In this document: positions 9,285 to 17,184 of the stretch, piece by piece
How the letters are laid out: each line of letters starts with the position of its first letter
Numbering within the stretch: position 1 is the stretch's first letter
From: Prorocentrum cordatum
Lineage: Eukaryota; Sar; Dinophyceae; Prorocentrales; Prorocentraceae
Direction: 5' to 3'
Length of the DNA: 29,353 nt
NCBI GenBank assembly: GCA_963575745.1
Contig: CAUYUJ010000872.1
Location: 15,001 to 44,353 of the forward strand
Made by a program: the position numbers and the translations under genes
The notes under the pieces: generated by a model
What the model was told of the DNA's origin: nothing
The model's database searches: none
The model's input: only the letters and a program-made list of their open reading frames with translations

Positions 9285-9326
9285 CGATCCATGGATTTAG
9301 CGCGCGGTCGCCAAATCCATGGATCG
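9285..9326. repeat. Perfect 14-bp hairpin
   Basis: CGATCCATGGATTT (9285-9298) and AAATCCATGGATCG (9313-9326) are exact reverse complements separated by 14 bp. Each arm contains the self-complementary ATCCATGGAT. There is no downstream T run, so a terminator reading is not supported. Confidence 0.75.
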
Positions 9327-9474
9327 GGAGCGATGCTCTGCCCAAAATGCGGCCGGTGCCACCTCGCTCGGCGGCGGAGATCCGCGATCTCCCAAGGAAA
9401 GTGGGACCCGTCGCTAATCCACGCCCCCTTGATCCATGTTTGCGGTCGCCTGAGATAAGGGGTGTGTCCGAATA

Positions 9475-9650
9475 CAGTCGGGGCGTTAACCTAAGGAACC
9501 CTATATAAGGAAAGAGGCCCCTTGTTTCCATAAGTTAAACTTCGATTTTCTATCGAAAACATAAGGAAAACCAGAGGCAAACTGCGAAACAACTAAGGAA
9601 CACAGAGCCCCTCCCCAACGAAAAGGATTCCTTCTTCAGGGCCCCGACTG
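9475..9650 (+). mobile_element. 176-bp TA-flanked MITE (CAGTCGGGG family), copy 1
   Basis: The element starts CAGTCGGGG and ends CCCCGACTG and is flanked on both sides by TA (9473-9474 and 9651-9652). The full interior aligns in reverse orientation with 10541-10716, which is also exactly 176 bp. CAG-type ends with TA duplication are typical of the Tc1/mariner/pogo group, which I infer to be the source of the transposase; none is encoded here. Confidence 0.85.
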
Positions 9651-9652
9651 TA

Positions 9653-10538
9653 GCCCCATGAGAGGGGCATCCCCGAGCTGCCCCTCCTTTCTGAACGGCC
9701 GGCTTCTTGGAGGGGGACTCGGGGATCGGGGGTGAGAGATCGCTGGCGACCCCCGATCCGTTGATGGCGCACCCTCCCTCGAGCCCAGAGGAGGAAGAAC
9801 GAAGACGCGCCGCACCCCGCAGTTGCGGATACGGGTGAGGGGGCGGGCGCGGGGTGGGTCGCGGGTCGCGGGGTGCCAGCGGCGGGGTCGCGGGCGAGGA
9901 CGACGACAGCAACAGCACAGCAACGAGCAGCACCGCGGAACCTCACTTAAGCCACGCGCCCTGGGACAGTAAATGACCGTTCGGCCCCCTCACCCTGACA
10001 ATCATAACTGCTGCGCTCCAGGCGGATTCCTCGGATCGGCGCTAGACCCGCCTCCATGACGCACGAAGCGCGCGAGGGGCGTCGCCGGAGGCGCCGCCAA
10101 GGGGGGCCCAGCGCCGATCCGAGAAACCACGCCCGGAGCTCCGAAAATGTATGTTATGCCGGTTTTGCTTCCTCGATGAAATGAAACGGGTCGTAAACTG
10201 TGAGGGCGACTTGAGAGAACGGGAACTCAAAACGGGCCCTGGACCCCTCATAGGGACCCAACGCACCAATTTCCCGAGCAGCGTCAAGCCGTGGCGACGC
10301 GGGGGCCTCTCGAAGGTCAACTACCGTTGTTTCGGTTCGCCCTCCTCTTAGTTCCCCCTGCCGCACCCTTCCCTCGTGTCTCCCCTCGCACGGCGGGGCG
10401 ACATCAACATGACGTAGAAGAGGACGGCCCGGTTTCCGCCGTCGCTCTCGCCGCCTGCATCGAGGGCGGAAGGAGCCACAGGCAGCTCGCGCGCACCGCG
10501 ATCCACGGCCGAGAGGGGGAAGCGGCAAACCCGCGGCG
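9653..10538. other. Interval between the two CAGTCGGGG copies; no gene
   Basis: GC-rich sequence with overlapping Arg/Ser/Pro-rich frames and one foldback element (10021-10136). No ends other than those of the two MITEs pair across it, so it does not look like the interior of a larger transposon. Confidence 0.5.
10021..10136. mobile_element. GGATCGGCGC foldback family, copy 1
   Basis: Left arm GCGGATTCCTCGGATCGGCG and right arm CAGCGCCGATCCGAGAAACC pair imperfectly, with a GC-rich middle. Related copies lie at 10799-10930, 22451-22566 and 24787-24995, which share the bipartite plan of dissimilar interior and similar arms. Confidence 0.7.
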
Positions 10539-10540
10539 TA

Positions 10541-10716
10541 CAGTCGGGGCCCTGAAGAAGGAACCCTTTTTGTTGGGGAGGGGCTCCGTGTTCCTTAGTT
10601 GCGTTACAGTGCTCCTTGGGTTTTCCTGAGGTTTTCCATGGAACATCGGAGTTTAATGTATGGGAAAAAGGGGCCTCGTTCCCTATTTATCGTTCCTTAG
10701 GTCAACTCCCCGACTG
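10541..10716 (-). mobile_element. 176-bp TA-flanked MITE (CAGTCGGGG family), copy 2
   Basis: Inverted relative to the copy at 9475. Ends CAGTCGGGG and CCCCGACTG, TA on both sides (10539-10540 and 10717-10718). Blocks such as ACTAAGGAACAC, GAGCCCCTCCCCAAC and TTCCTTCTTCAGGGC match copy 1 after reverse complementing, with no net length change. Confidence 0.85.
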
Positions 10717-10798
10717 TATAAGAACGAAGGCGGGGCGAACGTCCGAGAGACTTCTGCTGAATGAGCAGAGGACGGCATGCACAAGAATGCCCCTGACG

Positions 10799-10930
10799 TC
10801 CGCGCGGAATCTTCGTATCGGCGCGGGACCCCCCCTGGCCTGGCGAGCAGAGTCGCCCAGGGGCGGCGCTGGAGCTGCCGCCCAAAGGGGGGCCCCAGCG
10901 CCGATCCCAGAAACCGGCGCGGGCCTCCGA
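10799..10930. mobile_element. GGATCGGCGC foldback family, copy 2
   Basis: Left arm CGCGCGGAATCTTCGTATCG and right arm CAGCGCCGATCCCAGAAACC pair imperfectly around CCCCCCTGG...AAAGGGGGGCCCC. This is the most symmetrical of the four copies. Confidence 0.7.
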
Positions 10931-11274
10931 GAGATCATGTCCGCGCGGCCCTTTGTTGTGCGATGCCGCGGGCGACTCTGCGCCACTACTCTTCCTGGGG
11001 AACGGTCCCTCGGAGGGCTGCCGATCACCATCCGTCATGTCGAGAACTGGAAGACGCCTTCTCGGCCCACCGGCCTGGGTGTCCGTGCTCGGCACGGAAA
11101 CATCCGAAGCCATCGGCGGCTGCTGGTGCCGAGCGGCGATCCACGTCTGCCCCAAGCCATCCGAGGCGTTCCGAAACTATCTGGGACTTTGCAAAGCCAC
11201 CTGGACGGCGAATCCACAGATTAGTCCTCCCAACTTCTCCTCCTCCCTCATCCTCCCTGATGATGATAGTGTAG
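10931..11274. other. No gene seen
   Basis: Mixed single-copy-looking sequence. Overlapping frames on both strands show no recognisable domain. Confidence 0.4.
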
Positions 11275-11417
11275 GTCGGGCATGTCCCCCTACATGCAGA
11301 TGTTGGAAGAACCATGAAAAATCGTTCAACAAAACCATTGAAAATGGTCGAACAATAATCGACAAATCGTCCCCAGACTATGTTTGAATTTTCCTCCTGT
11401 AGAGGGACAGGCCCGAC
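11275..11417 (+). mobile_element. GTCGGGC family (hAT-like MITE), copy 1
   Basis: The 20-bp left end GTCGGGCATGTCCCCCTACA pairs with the right end TGTAGAGGGACAGGCCCGAC. The AT-richer interior has blocks TTGGAAGAACCATG, GTCCCCAGACTA and TTCCTCC that recur in the other copies and set the orientation. No coding capacity. Confidence 0.85.
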
Positions 11418-11507
11418 TGAACGTTGGTGCCACACGCCCGCGTTGCCCCAAGTGTCTCATGAAGGTTGGCAGAAGTGCTAGAATTCATCGGGGGTCAGCG
11501 TCATCCT

Positions 11508-11545
11508 GCTGTTGCTCCTCCTCCTCCTCCTCCTCCTGCCCCTGG
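11508..11545. repeat. (CTC)n tract
   Basis: Short run of CTC/CCT trinucleotides preceded by CTGTTGCTC. Confidence 0.85.
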
Positions 11546-12003
11546 CCGAGCTGAAGAACATGCGAGGGGTACCCTCCCCCAGGATTCACACGAACATGTG
11601 ACAAGCACGAAGAACATGAGGGTACCCTCCCCGAGGCGACCTCGATGCTCTCACCGCACGATCGACAATGTGCATACGAGACCGCACTACCCGCGCCCAC
11701 GAACAACGACCGCGGCCGCCGACTGCCAGTCGCTGGAAGCGGGACACGAGGCGAGATCCACTCGGATGGGAAAGCCAGAGCAGTCGCTCCGACGGGCACT
11801 CGCTGGACGGGTGGGAAAGCATGAGCGAGATTCGCTCGGATGGGGGAACGAGATTCGCTCCGACGGGCAGTTGCTGGACCTGGGCCACCCGAGCGAGATT
11901 CGCCCGGTTGGGAAGCAGATGCGACGACAGAGCGGCAACCGTAAGAGCAAATAGGGGGACAGCGACGCAGGAAAGAATGAGAAAGAGAGGGAGAGACAAA
12001 GAG
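11546..12003. repeat. GAGATTCGCTCGGATGGG degenerate minisatellite and flank
   Basis: From about 11735 to 11920 the motifs GAGCGAGATTCGCTCGGATG, TCGCTCCGACGGGCA and TGGGAAAGC recur with variation. The motif is partly self-complementary, so both strands look similar. AGGGGTACCCTCCCC near 11563 recurs as AGGGTACCCTCCCC near 11619. No gene is recognised. Confidence 0.6.
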
Positions 12004-12400
12004 TAGAGGCCTCCTAGATTTAGGTCGGGCACGTCCACCTACAAGGAGTTTTCGACGAACAATAAAACAGATCCCAAACATGGTAAACAAATGTAAAACA
12101 TGCTAACTCGTCCCCAGACTATTCTGTTGACTAGTTTTGAATATTACTCCTGTAGAGGGACGTGCTCGACTTAAAGCCTAGATGGGGTCGGAGTAGATGG
12201 GGTCGAAGGATCGCGCTGCATCGCCAATGCATCGTCGATGTATCGCCGATGCATCGACGATGCATCGGCGACGCCGGCGACGCATCGGCGACGCCGCCGT
12301 GGAGAAAACCGAGCTCCACACTGAGCCGCATCGGCGATGCATCGCCGATGCAGCGGCACGAGCATCCGAATCCATCTACTCCGACCCCATCTAGGAGGCC
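12004..12400. mobile_element. Palindromic GATGCATCG element, copy 1, interrupted by a MITE
   Basis: The outer inverted repeat, GGCCTCCTAGATGGGGTCGG and its continuation to about 29 bp, is perfect once the MITE at 12020-12176 is removed. The right end mirrors it at 12372-12400. The middle is a palindromic minisatellite of GCATCGGCGATGCATCGCCG type (12215-12360) around a GGAGAAAACCGAGCTCC hairpin. Confidence 0.75.
12020..12176 (+). mobile_element. GTCGGGC family MITE, copy 2, with target duplication
   Basis: Starts TTAGGTCGGGCACGTCCACC and ends GAGGGACGTGCTCGACTTAA then AG. CCTAGAT is present on both sides (12013-12019 and 12177-12183). Removing the element and one copy restores the perfect TIR of the host palindromic element, which establishes this as an insertion. 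Confidence 0.9.
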
Positions 12401-12594
12401 TAGAGGGATAGAGAGAGATGGAGGAGACAGGAGAAAGGACAAGTAGCAGCGACAGCGGATAGCAACAAGAAGCAACATGCCAAGGACATCGAGAGCCAGC
12501 ACAATGAGTAGTCCTGGTTCACCCCAGGGCTCGTGCCCTCGAGCTGACTTACCCGCGTCGGAGCATCACGCCGCACCGCCCGACTTTCTCCACG

Positions 12595-12860
12595 CCCTCG
12601 GCGGCGATGCACTGCCGACGTCGCCGATGCATCGGCGACGCATCAACGACGCATCGGCGATGTGGCGCGATCCTCCGACCCCATCTACTCTTAGGTCGGG
12701 CATGCCCCCCTACAGACGAAAAAAAACAATGCTCAAACATGGTCGAAGAATGCTCAAAAAATAGTTCCCAGGCTATTTTTGCTCGACTATCTTGGAATGT
12801 TCCTCCTGTAGAGGGACAGGCCCGACTTCAGTCTACTCGGACCCCATGTGCGAGGCCCTC
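12595..12860. mobile_element. Palindromic GATGCATCG element, copy 2, interrupted by a MITE
   Basis: Shares the GCATCGGCGACGCATC palindromic satellite (12605-12662) and the right end CTCCGACCCCATCTACTC continuing, after the MITE, as GGACCCCATGTGCGAGGCC. The left end is not clear, so this copy is probably truncated. Confidence 0.65.
12691..12831 (+). mobile_element. GTCGGGC family MITE, copy 3, with target duplication
   Basis: Starts TTAGGTCGGGCATGCCCCCC and ends GGGACAGGCCCGACTTCAG. TCTACTC flanks both ends (12684-12690 and 12832-12838). Interior blocks GTTCCCAGGCTATTTT and TTCCTCC match the other copies. Confidence 0.88.
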
Positions 12861-12885
12861 TCTGGTGAAGGATCTTTATTCAGCG

Positions 12886-13240
12886 TTTCGACATTGGGCG
12901 GGAGGGGGGGGGCTCGCCATCGCTCGGACGTCCATTCCCTGTTTTTTTCGGTTTCGTGCGTGGTTTTTTCGCCAAATGGTCAAGGATGCTCCTCGATGGT
13001 CCTCGCCGAAGGAAAAATGCACACGTCCGAGCGATGCCAAGGTGGAGGAGGGCGGAGTCTGGCCCCGGACCTCTGGTCAGTGCGATTTTGTCTTGCAGCA
13101 GGGCGCCCACTACGGGGGGAGACCCCGCCGGCTCGAAACAGGCGCCAAAAGCAGCCAAGAACTGCTCCACGGGGGGGGGGGGAAGGGGGGGGTGCAGGGG
13201 CCCGCGCCGATCGGCAGAAGAAGGAGTAAAAAAAGCTCAC
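12886..13240 (+). repeat. Dispersed repeat GCGTTTCGACAT..., copy 1, interrupted
   Basis: Blocks in order: GCGTTTCGACATTGGGCGGG, poly-G, GGAGTCTGGCCCCGGACC, TTGCAGCAGGGCG, ACAGGCGCCAAAAGCAGCC, CTCCACGGGGG and CCCGCGCCGATCGGCA. The same order occurs at 17681-17890 without the internal element 12914-13040. Confidence 0.75.
12914..13040. mobile_element. CGCTCGGACGT TIR element inside a dispersed repeat
   Basis: Left end CCATCGCTCGGACGTCC and right end ACACGTCCGAGCGATGCC are inverted. The interior is T-rich then CTCGATGGTCCTCGCCGA. It sits exactly where the related copy at 17681 has continuous poly-G, so it is an insertion. One end of the same family, with the matching CTCGCCGAGAAACGTGCAC approach, is at 1491-1530. 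Confidence 0.7.
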
Positions 13241-13289
13241 CTGTTCGTCGCTCTGTTTTTTTGCCGCGGCCGCCATCTTCTTCTTTTTT

Positions 13290-13342
13290 CAGCTGTCGCG
13301 GCGTGCCGAGATTGCCTCCAGCTGTCGCGGCGTGCCGAGATT
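13290..13342. repeat. 23-bp direct repeat
   Basis: AGCTGTCGCGGCGTGCCGAG plus ATT occurs at 13291-13313 and again at 13320-13342. Confidence 0.85.
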
Positions 13343-13383
13343 ACCAAACAAAACAAACATACTCAAGCATACAAAACCAAACA

Positions 13384-13497
13384 TAGATGTTGAAAGGAAA
13401 CATACGCAAAAATAGCCAAACAATGCTCGAAAAAACGTCCCCAGGCTATTGATTTGACTAGTTCTTAATATTCCTCCTGCAGAAGGACCTGCCCGAC
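13384..13497 (+). mobile_element. GTCGGGC family MITE, copy 4, lacking its left TIR
   Basis: The interior AGATGTTGAAAGG, GTCCCCAGGCTATTG, TTCCTCC and the right end GCAGAAGGACCTGCCCGAC are present. The left TIR is replaced by an A/C-rich stretch (CAAACAAAACAAACATAC). Confidence 0.7.
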
Positions 13498-13535
13498 TCA
13501 ACACTGGCACTCGAACGCATTGGCGGCCGCTAGCG

Positions 13536-13700
13536 TTAGGTCGGGTATGTCCTCCTACAGGCGGATCTTGGAAGGGAAAACAAATTTCTGCCAACAATAA
13601 TGTAAGGATATTCAGAGAATAACCGAAACATCGGCCCAAGATTGATATTTTTACTGTGTTTGAAAATATTCCTCCTGTCGAGGGACATAGGCCCGGCTTC
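13536..13700 (+). mobile_element. GTCGGGC family MITE, copy 5
   Basis: Left end TTAGGTCGGGTATGTCCTCC, right end GAGGGACATAGGCCCGGCTT. About 30 bp after its right end (CTCGAACGCGTTGACG) resembles the sequence after the right end of copy 4 (CTCGAACGCATTGGCG), so the two copies may have been duplicated together with flanking DNA. Confidence 0.75.
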
Positions 13701-13807
13701 AAACTGGCTCTCGAACGCGTTGACGACTGCTTGCTTTGGCCTCTGGGGGTTGTGGTCGGGCCCCCGGGGCCGTCAAACATGGATCCGGGAGGAAACACTA
13801 CCCCTGG

Positions 13808-14146
13808 GTCGGGTACGGCAGGTTCGTGTCGTGTCGACCCGGGCGTTGGTTCCTGACACCGGGGAGGTCGTTCAACCTTGAACGATCGGCCGTTTCCGCA
13901 ACGTCCAATCGATCAACATCGACCGATTCTGGACCACCGCCGGCGTTCAACGTTGAACGCCGGCGGCAGGGTCGCCGCCGGTCGACACGATACGAACCTA
14001 CCGTATGTCCTCCTACAGGCGGATTTCCGTGGAAAGATTAACAAATGGTTAAACGAGAGTTCAACATTTAAAACATCGAAGAAGACATCCGCCTACCATA
14101 TTTCACTATTTCTTGCCATGTCCTCCTGTAGAGGGACAGGCCCGAC
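13808..14146 (+). mobile_element. GTCGGGC family MITE, copy 6, split by another element
   Basis: The left TIR is cut: GTCGGGTA at 13808-13815, then resuming TGTCCTCCTACAGGCGG from 14006. The right end TGTAGAGGGACAGGCCCGAC closes at 14146. Removing 13816-14003 plus one TA restores a canonical left end, nearly identical to copy 5. Confidence 0.85.
13816..14003. mobile_element. CGGYAGGTTCG element with TA duplication, copy 1
   Basis: Left end CGGCAGGTTCGTGTCGTGTC and right end GACACGATACGAACCTACCG are inverted (22 of 24 positions match when extended to 24). TA flanks both sides (13814-13815 and 14004-14005). The interior holds further palindromes, including a perfect 30-bp one at 13937-13966 centred on AACGTT. 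A second copy lies at 23069-23280. TA duplication suggests Tc1/mariner-type mobilisation; this is an inference. Confidence 0.85.
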
Positions 14147-14175
14147 TTAAAACTGCTCCCAGAACAGTCCCCTGA

Positions 14176-14335
14176 CTACCTACCAGACCACCCCAACCCA
14201 ACCCGAAGACCCGAATTTCGGGTTGGGGGGGGTACGGATTCCATATGTTTTTTCAGTGTTCCCCGACCCCCCCCCCACTGGAAATCGAGCATAAACTTGG
14301 GCCTTCGGGTTGGGTTGGGGTGGTTTGGTGGGTGG
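14176..14335. mobile_element. Foldback element with CCCCAACCCAACCCGAAG arms
   Basis: Left arm (14176-14220, containing ACCACCCCAACCCAACCCGA) and right arm (14300-14335, containing CGGGTTGGGTTGGGGTGG) pair over about 38 bp. The interior carries GGATTCCATATG and poly-C. No clear target duplication is seen. Confidence 0.7.
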
Positions 14336-14459
14336 TGATCCCCCGCACGATGCTTGGAGACGACCTGCACAAGTCGCAGGGTATCTCCAGGGGAGCGCGG
14401 GCTTCGCCGCCCGCCAGCAGCAGCAGCAGCAGGAGGAGAGGGAGAAGGGAACGGGGGTG

Positions 14460-14570
14460 AGGAGGGCTGCCGAAGCCGCCGCGCTTCTGGGAATTGCCCT
14501 CGTTGCCACCGCCGGACTCTCCCCGAAAGTCTCGCCTGCACGCACCTCCGGAGAGGTCCAGGCAGCAGCG
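14460..14570 (-). repeat. CTCGAGGCGAGTCC repeat family, inverted copy
   Basis: Reverse complement carries GGACCTCTCCGGAGGTGCGT then GAGTCCGGCGGTGGCAACGA, matching 15181-15310 in order. A more diverged relative in the same orientation lies at about 14870-14950. Confidence 0.55.
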
Positions 14571-14689
14571 GTATCCGTATGTCTCCTTCCCCCCAGGAGA
14601 TGGGGGAAGGAGCGGAGGAGACGGGGTGCAACTGGAGGAGGAGGGAGGAGACGGGGGAGGAGGAGGCGAGGTTGAGCAAGGGATGAGGA

Positions 14690-14850
14690 GATTGAGCAAG
14701 GGAGGAAGAGGAGGAGGATGAGGAGGAGGAGGACAAGAAGGACGAGGTGGAGGAGGAGGCGGAGGGGGAGGAAGACGGGGGGGAACTGGAGGAGGGAGGA
14801 GACGAGGGAGGAGGAGCAGGAGGGAGACGAGGAAAGGGGGAGGAGGGCAT
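14690..14850. repeat. GGA/GAG purine tract
   Basis: Imperfect GGAGGAGGAGG tract with GAC and AAG interruptions. Long Glu/Arg/Gly or Ser/Pro/Leu frames on both strands are products of the tract. Confidence 0.85.
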
Positions 14851-14944
14851 GCCGCTGCCGAGGCCGCTGCGCTTCCCGGAGCGCCCTCGTCGCCACGGAT
14901 GGAGACTCTGCGGGGGCAGCTTCTCCGGGCCCCCGGGGCACCTC

Positions 14945-15118
14945 GTGTGGGTCGGGAGCGGCCAAGAGGGGGGTGTCCAAGAGGGGGGGGTGCAAATCAT
15001 GACCGGCGGCATGTGCGCGGCCCACCGGGGGGGCCAGGGACGCAATGAAACAAGAAGAGGCTCTGTAAAATCTGGGGATCATGGCCCCCGCCATAATATC
15101 CACCCCCCCCTAGTCATC
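14945..15118 (+). mobile_element. Dispersed TIR repeat, copy 2 (related to 2524-2731)
   Basis: GTCGGGAGCGGCCAAGAGGG, two CCAAGAGGGGGG motifs, a TGTGCGCGGCCC block, AATGAAACAAGAAGAGGC and CCGCCATAATATCCACC follow the same order as in the copy at 2524. The right end is less clear. Confidence 0.6.
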
Positions 15119-15180
15119 ACCTCCCTCTTTCCCGTCCCCGAGTGGGGGAACACCATATAGAGGTACTGACACACATCGCC

Positions 15181-15310
15181 ACTCCCCGGACCTCTCCCGG
15201 GGTGCGTCCCGACCAGGATCTCGAGGCGAGTCCAGCGGTGGCCACGAGGGCCCGCCCGGGAGGCCCAGGAAGGGGAAAAGCGAGAGCAGGGTAGCGGTAT
15301 ACCCAGACCC
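15181..15310 (+). repeat. CTCGAGGCGAGTCC repeat family, copy 2
   Basis: GACCTCTCCCGGGGTGCGT, GACCAGGATCTCGAGGCGAG, GGCCCAGGAAGGGG and GGTAGCGGTAT recur as a block at 24661-24785 with substitutions, and inverted at 14460-14570. Confidence 0.65.
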
Positions 15311-15344
15311 CTGACGTCATGATTTTGGCTATGATGTCGGCCCG

Positions 15345-15440
15345 TGGAGGTTTCGACCCATTCCCCCGGGACCAATTTCTCGTCCTCGGTCGTTTTTTGA
15401 CGGTCCTGGGGCCCAGCAAGGGCCCCCCGAGGCCGAACAC
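15345..15440 (-). repeat. Inverted copy of the 16270-16365 repeat
   Basis: Reverse complement shows TTCGGCCTCGGGGGGCCC, GGACCGTCAAAAAACGAC, GTCCCGGGGGAATGG and GTCGAAACCTCC, which parallel TTCGACCTCTCGGGGCC, GGACCGTTCAAAAACGAC, GTCCCCGGGCAGTGG and GTCGAGAGGTCGG at 16270-16365. Confidence 0.65.
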
Positions 15441-15601
15441 AGTGCAAAACCTCTGCGAGGGGGTCTGGGGTAGCGGTATGGGTACCTTTTCCCTCCTCTG
15501 AGTCTTCGGGCCCCGGAGAACATCGACGACGGGAGCGGCGTTGCTCGCGGGGCCCGCAGGGCTCCCGGGGGCCTCGTGTGTTTTTGTGTCCCTTCCCGTG
15601 G

Positions 15602-15698
15602 GCCAAGCAATATGTCGGGCCTGTCCCCCTACAGGGGGATGTTCGACGAAAAATGAAAAATACCCCTGTAGGGGGACAGGCCCGACACAAGCCAAGCA
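15602..15698 (+). mobile_element. GTCGGGC family, minimal 73-bp copy with 8-bp duplication
   Basis: Perfect 24-bp inverted ends (15614-15637 and 15663-15686, beginning GTCGGGCCTGTCCCCCTACA) surround only 25 bp, so most of the usual interior is gone. GCCAAGCA is present at 15602-15609 and 15691-15698, an exact 8-bp target duplication. This is the best-preserved TIR of the family and probably the youngest insertion. Confidence 0.9.
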
Positions 15699-15779
15699 TG
15701 CAGAGAGGACGAAAATGTCGCCAGCTCCTCCACTGAGGGAGCGGCGCCTCGCCACCACGGGAAGCACAGGCCATGTAGG

Positions 15780-15935
15780 AGGGGGGAGGAAGGGGCCCGG
15801 GGACACATAAAGCAATGCGCACACACAAATCCCAAGATCCCCTATTCTTTCTCATATATTTTGTGGACGTCCGTCTTTCCCCCCATGTCTCCTATTTTCC
15901 TGGGGATCGACGATGGATTCTGTCTGTGTGCGGTT
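15780..15935 (+). repeat. Dispersed repeat with CACACAAAT...TATTTTCC...TCGACGA blocks, copy 2
   Basis: GGGGCCCGGGGACACATAAA, CACACACAAATCCCAAGAT, CTATTTTCCTGGGGATCGAC and GATTCTGTCTGTGTG follow the order of the copy at 8765. Confidence 0.6.
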
Positions 15936-15949
15936 TTCCCCGCCAGAGG

Positions 15950-16115
15950 GAGGGAAGAGGAGAGGGCCGAGGAGAGGAGGAGGAGGAGGAGGTGGAGGAG
16001 GAGGAGGAGGAGGAACGAGCGAGGCGGGAAAGGAGGAGGAGGAGGAGGAGGTGGAGGAGGAGGAGGAGGAGCACCGAGCGAGGCGGGAAAGGAGGCGGCG
16101 GCGGAGGAGGAGTGG
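15950..16115. repeat. Two-unit GGA-rich tandem repeat
   Basis: GGA trinucleotide tracts interrupted by two similar ACCGAGCGAGGCGGGAAAGG segments about 65 bp apart (around 16015 and 16073). Confidence 0.85.
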
Positions 16116-16269
16116 CAGCGTGGCTGCTGGGGCTCTCCCCGCAGCGGCTCCGCCTTGCTCCCAGGCCTCGTAGAGGTTCCCTGAGAACATCATGCTCATC
16201 GAGAGCTTCAGTGCCTGGAGCCAGACATCTGTCGTCCCGAAAACATCGAGACAACGACTGTTCGTCGTT
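16116..16269. other. Short unassigned spacer
   Basis: GC-rich sequence between the GGA tract and the next repeat. No gene is seen. Confidence 0.4.
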
Positions 16270-16365
16270 TTCGACCTCTCGGGGCCATTACGGGGCCTCG
16301 GGACCGTTCAAAAACGACTCAGGATGAAAAAACCGTCCCCGGGCAGTGGTCGAGAGGTCGGGGGC
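16270..16365 (+). repeat. Repeat inverted relative to 15345-15440
   Basis: See the partner blocks described at 15345-15440. The two lie about 830 bp apart as an imperfect inverted pair. Confidence 0.65.
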
Positions 16366-16405
16366 CCGCGTCTCGAAAAATTCGAGAAGCCACATGTCTG
16401 GGCAA

Positions 16406-16672
16406 TTGAGCAGGGACCGACCGTCCTGGCACTCCTATAGGCCCACCACGAAAAATGCTCTCAGAGCCCGGACAACATTCTCATACTAAACTGATGTGCT
16501 TAGATCACAGGCCCTGCGCGTTCCAACGAGACACTCTCGGCAAGACATGTTCGAAAGACATGTCGTGCAGACATCGACAGGTCCTAAGAACACGTCGTGC
16601 AAACCTCGACAGGTCCTTAGCACATTCCGTGGTGGGCCTACAGGCAAGCCGGGAGGCCTCGCCACTGCTCGA
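16406..16672 (+). mobile_element. TTGAGCA...CTATAGGCC TIR family, copy 1
   Basis: Left end TTGAGCAGGGACCGACCGTC through CTCCTATAGGCCCACCACG, and right end CGTGGTGGGCCTACAGGC through GCCACTGCTCGA, form inverted repeats of about 45 bp. Inside, GTCGTGCA...CTCGACAGGTCCT occurs twice. Copy 2 is at 17897-18128. Confidence 0.75.
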
Positions 16673-17184
16673 TGGCAGGCGCCGCGGCAAATGCCCCACC
16701 AAACAAGCGCCCCGGCGCGCCGCGGCCCGCCCTATTTTCTTTTCGGCGGGCCGCGGGTCGTCATCGTCGTCCTCGTCGTCCTCGTCGTCCTCGTCGTCGT
16801 GCTATGCGGGACGGGGCACGAGAGTTGGCGGCACGCACAGGGGGTTATGGGGGAGGGGGGAAGGCCTTTCAGAGGGAGGCTGCCTCTTGGAAGGCGCCGG
16901 CCCACCATCTATAGAGAGAAGGCCCGCGCCTCCTAGGGAGCAGGGGTGCTTCTGAGAAGCCTTCCCCCCTCCCCCCTTACCCCCCCACTGCGCGTGGCCG
17001 ACGAGGGGGTGATGGGAGGAGGGAGGGTAGAGGAGAAGAGGTTTGATTTGTTCCAGCGCGATCTCGGGAGAAGAAGAAGAAGGGATACCAAAGGGAGCGA
17101 GGCGCGGCGCATGAACTGCCCGGAGCGTCCTGGACGCGTGGCCGATAAACGTCTGTCACGCACAGCGGCTGCCGAAACCCTGGC
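16673..17184. other. No gene; (GTCGTCCTC)n minisatellite
   Basis: 16756-16802 is a run of GTCGTCCTC units. The rest is GC-rich or purine-rich and has no recognisable coding signal. Confidence 0.6.

Noticed and set aside
9285-9326. Rho-independent terminator
   Set aside because: The stem is perfect but has no following T-run, and the setting is not bacterial.
9475-10716. One large transposon bounded by the two CAGTCGGGG copies
   Set aside because: Each copy is complete with its own TIRs and TA duplications, and the 890-bp interval encodes nothing recognisable.
15319-15335. Possible dinoflagellate spliced-leader match (GATTTTGGCTATGATG)
   Set aside because: Only about nine bases resemble the conserved leader (TTTTGGCT) and the rest diverges; no donor site or gene unit is seen.
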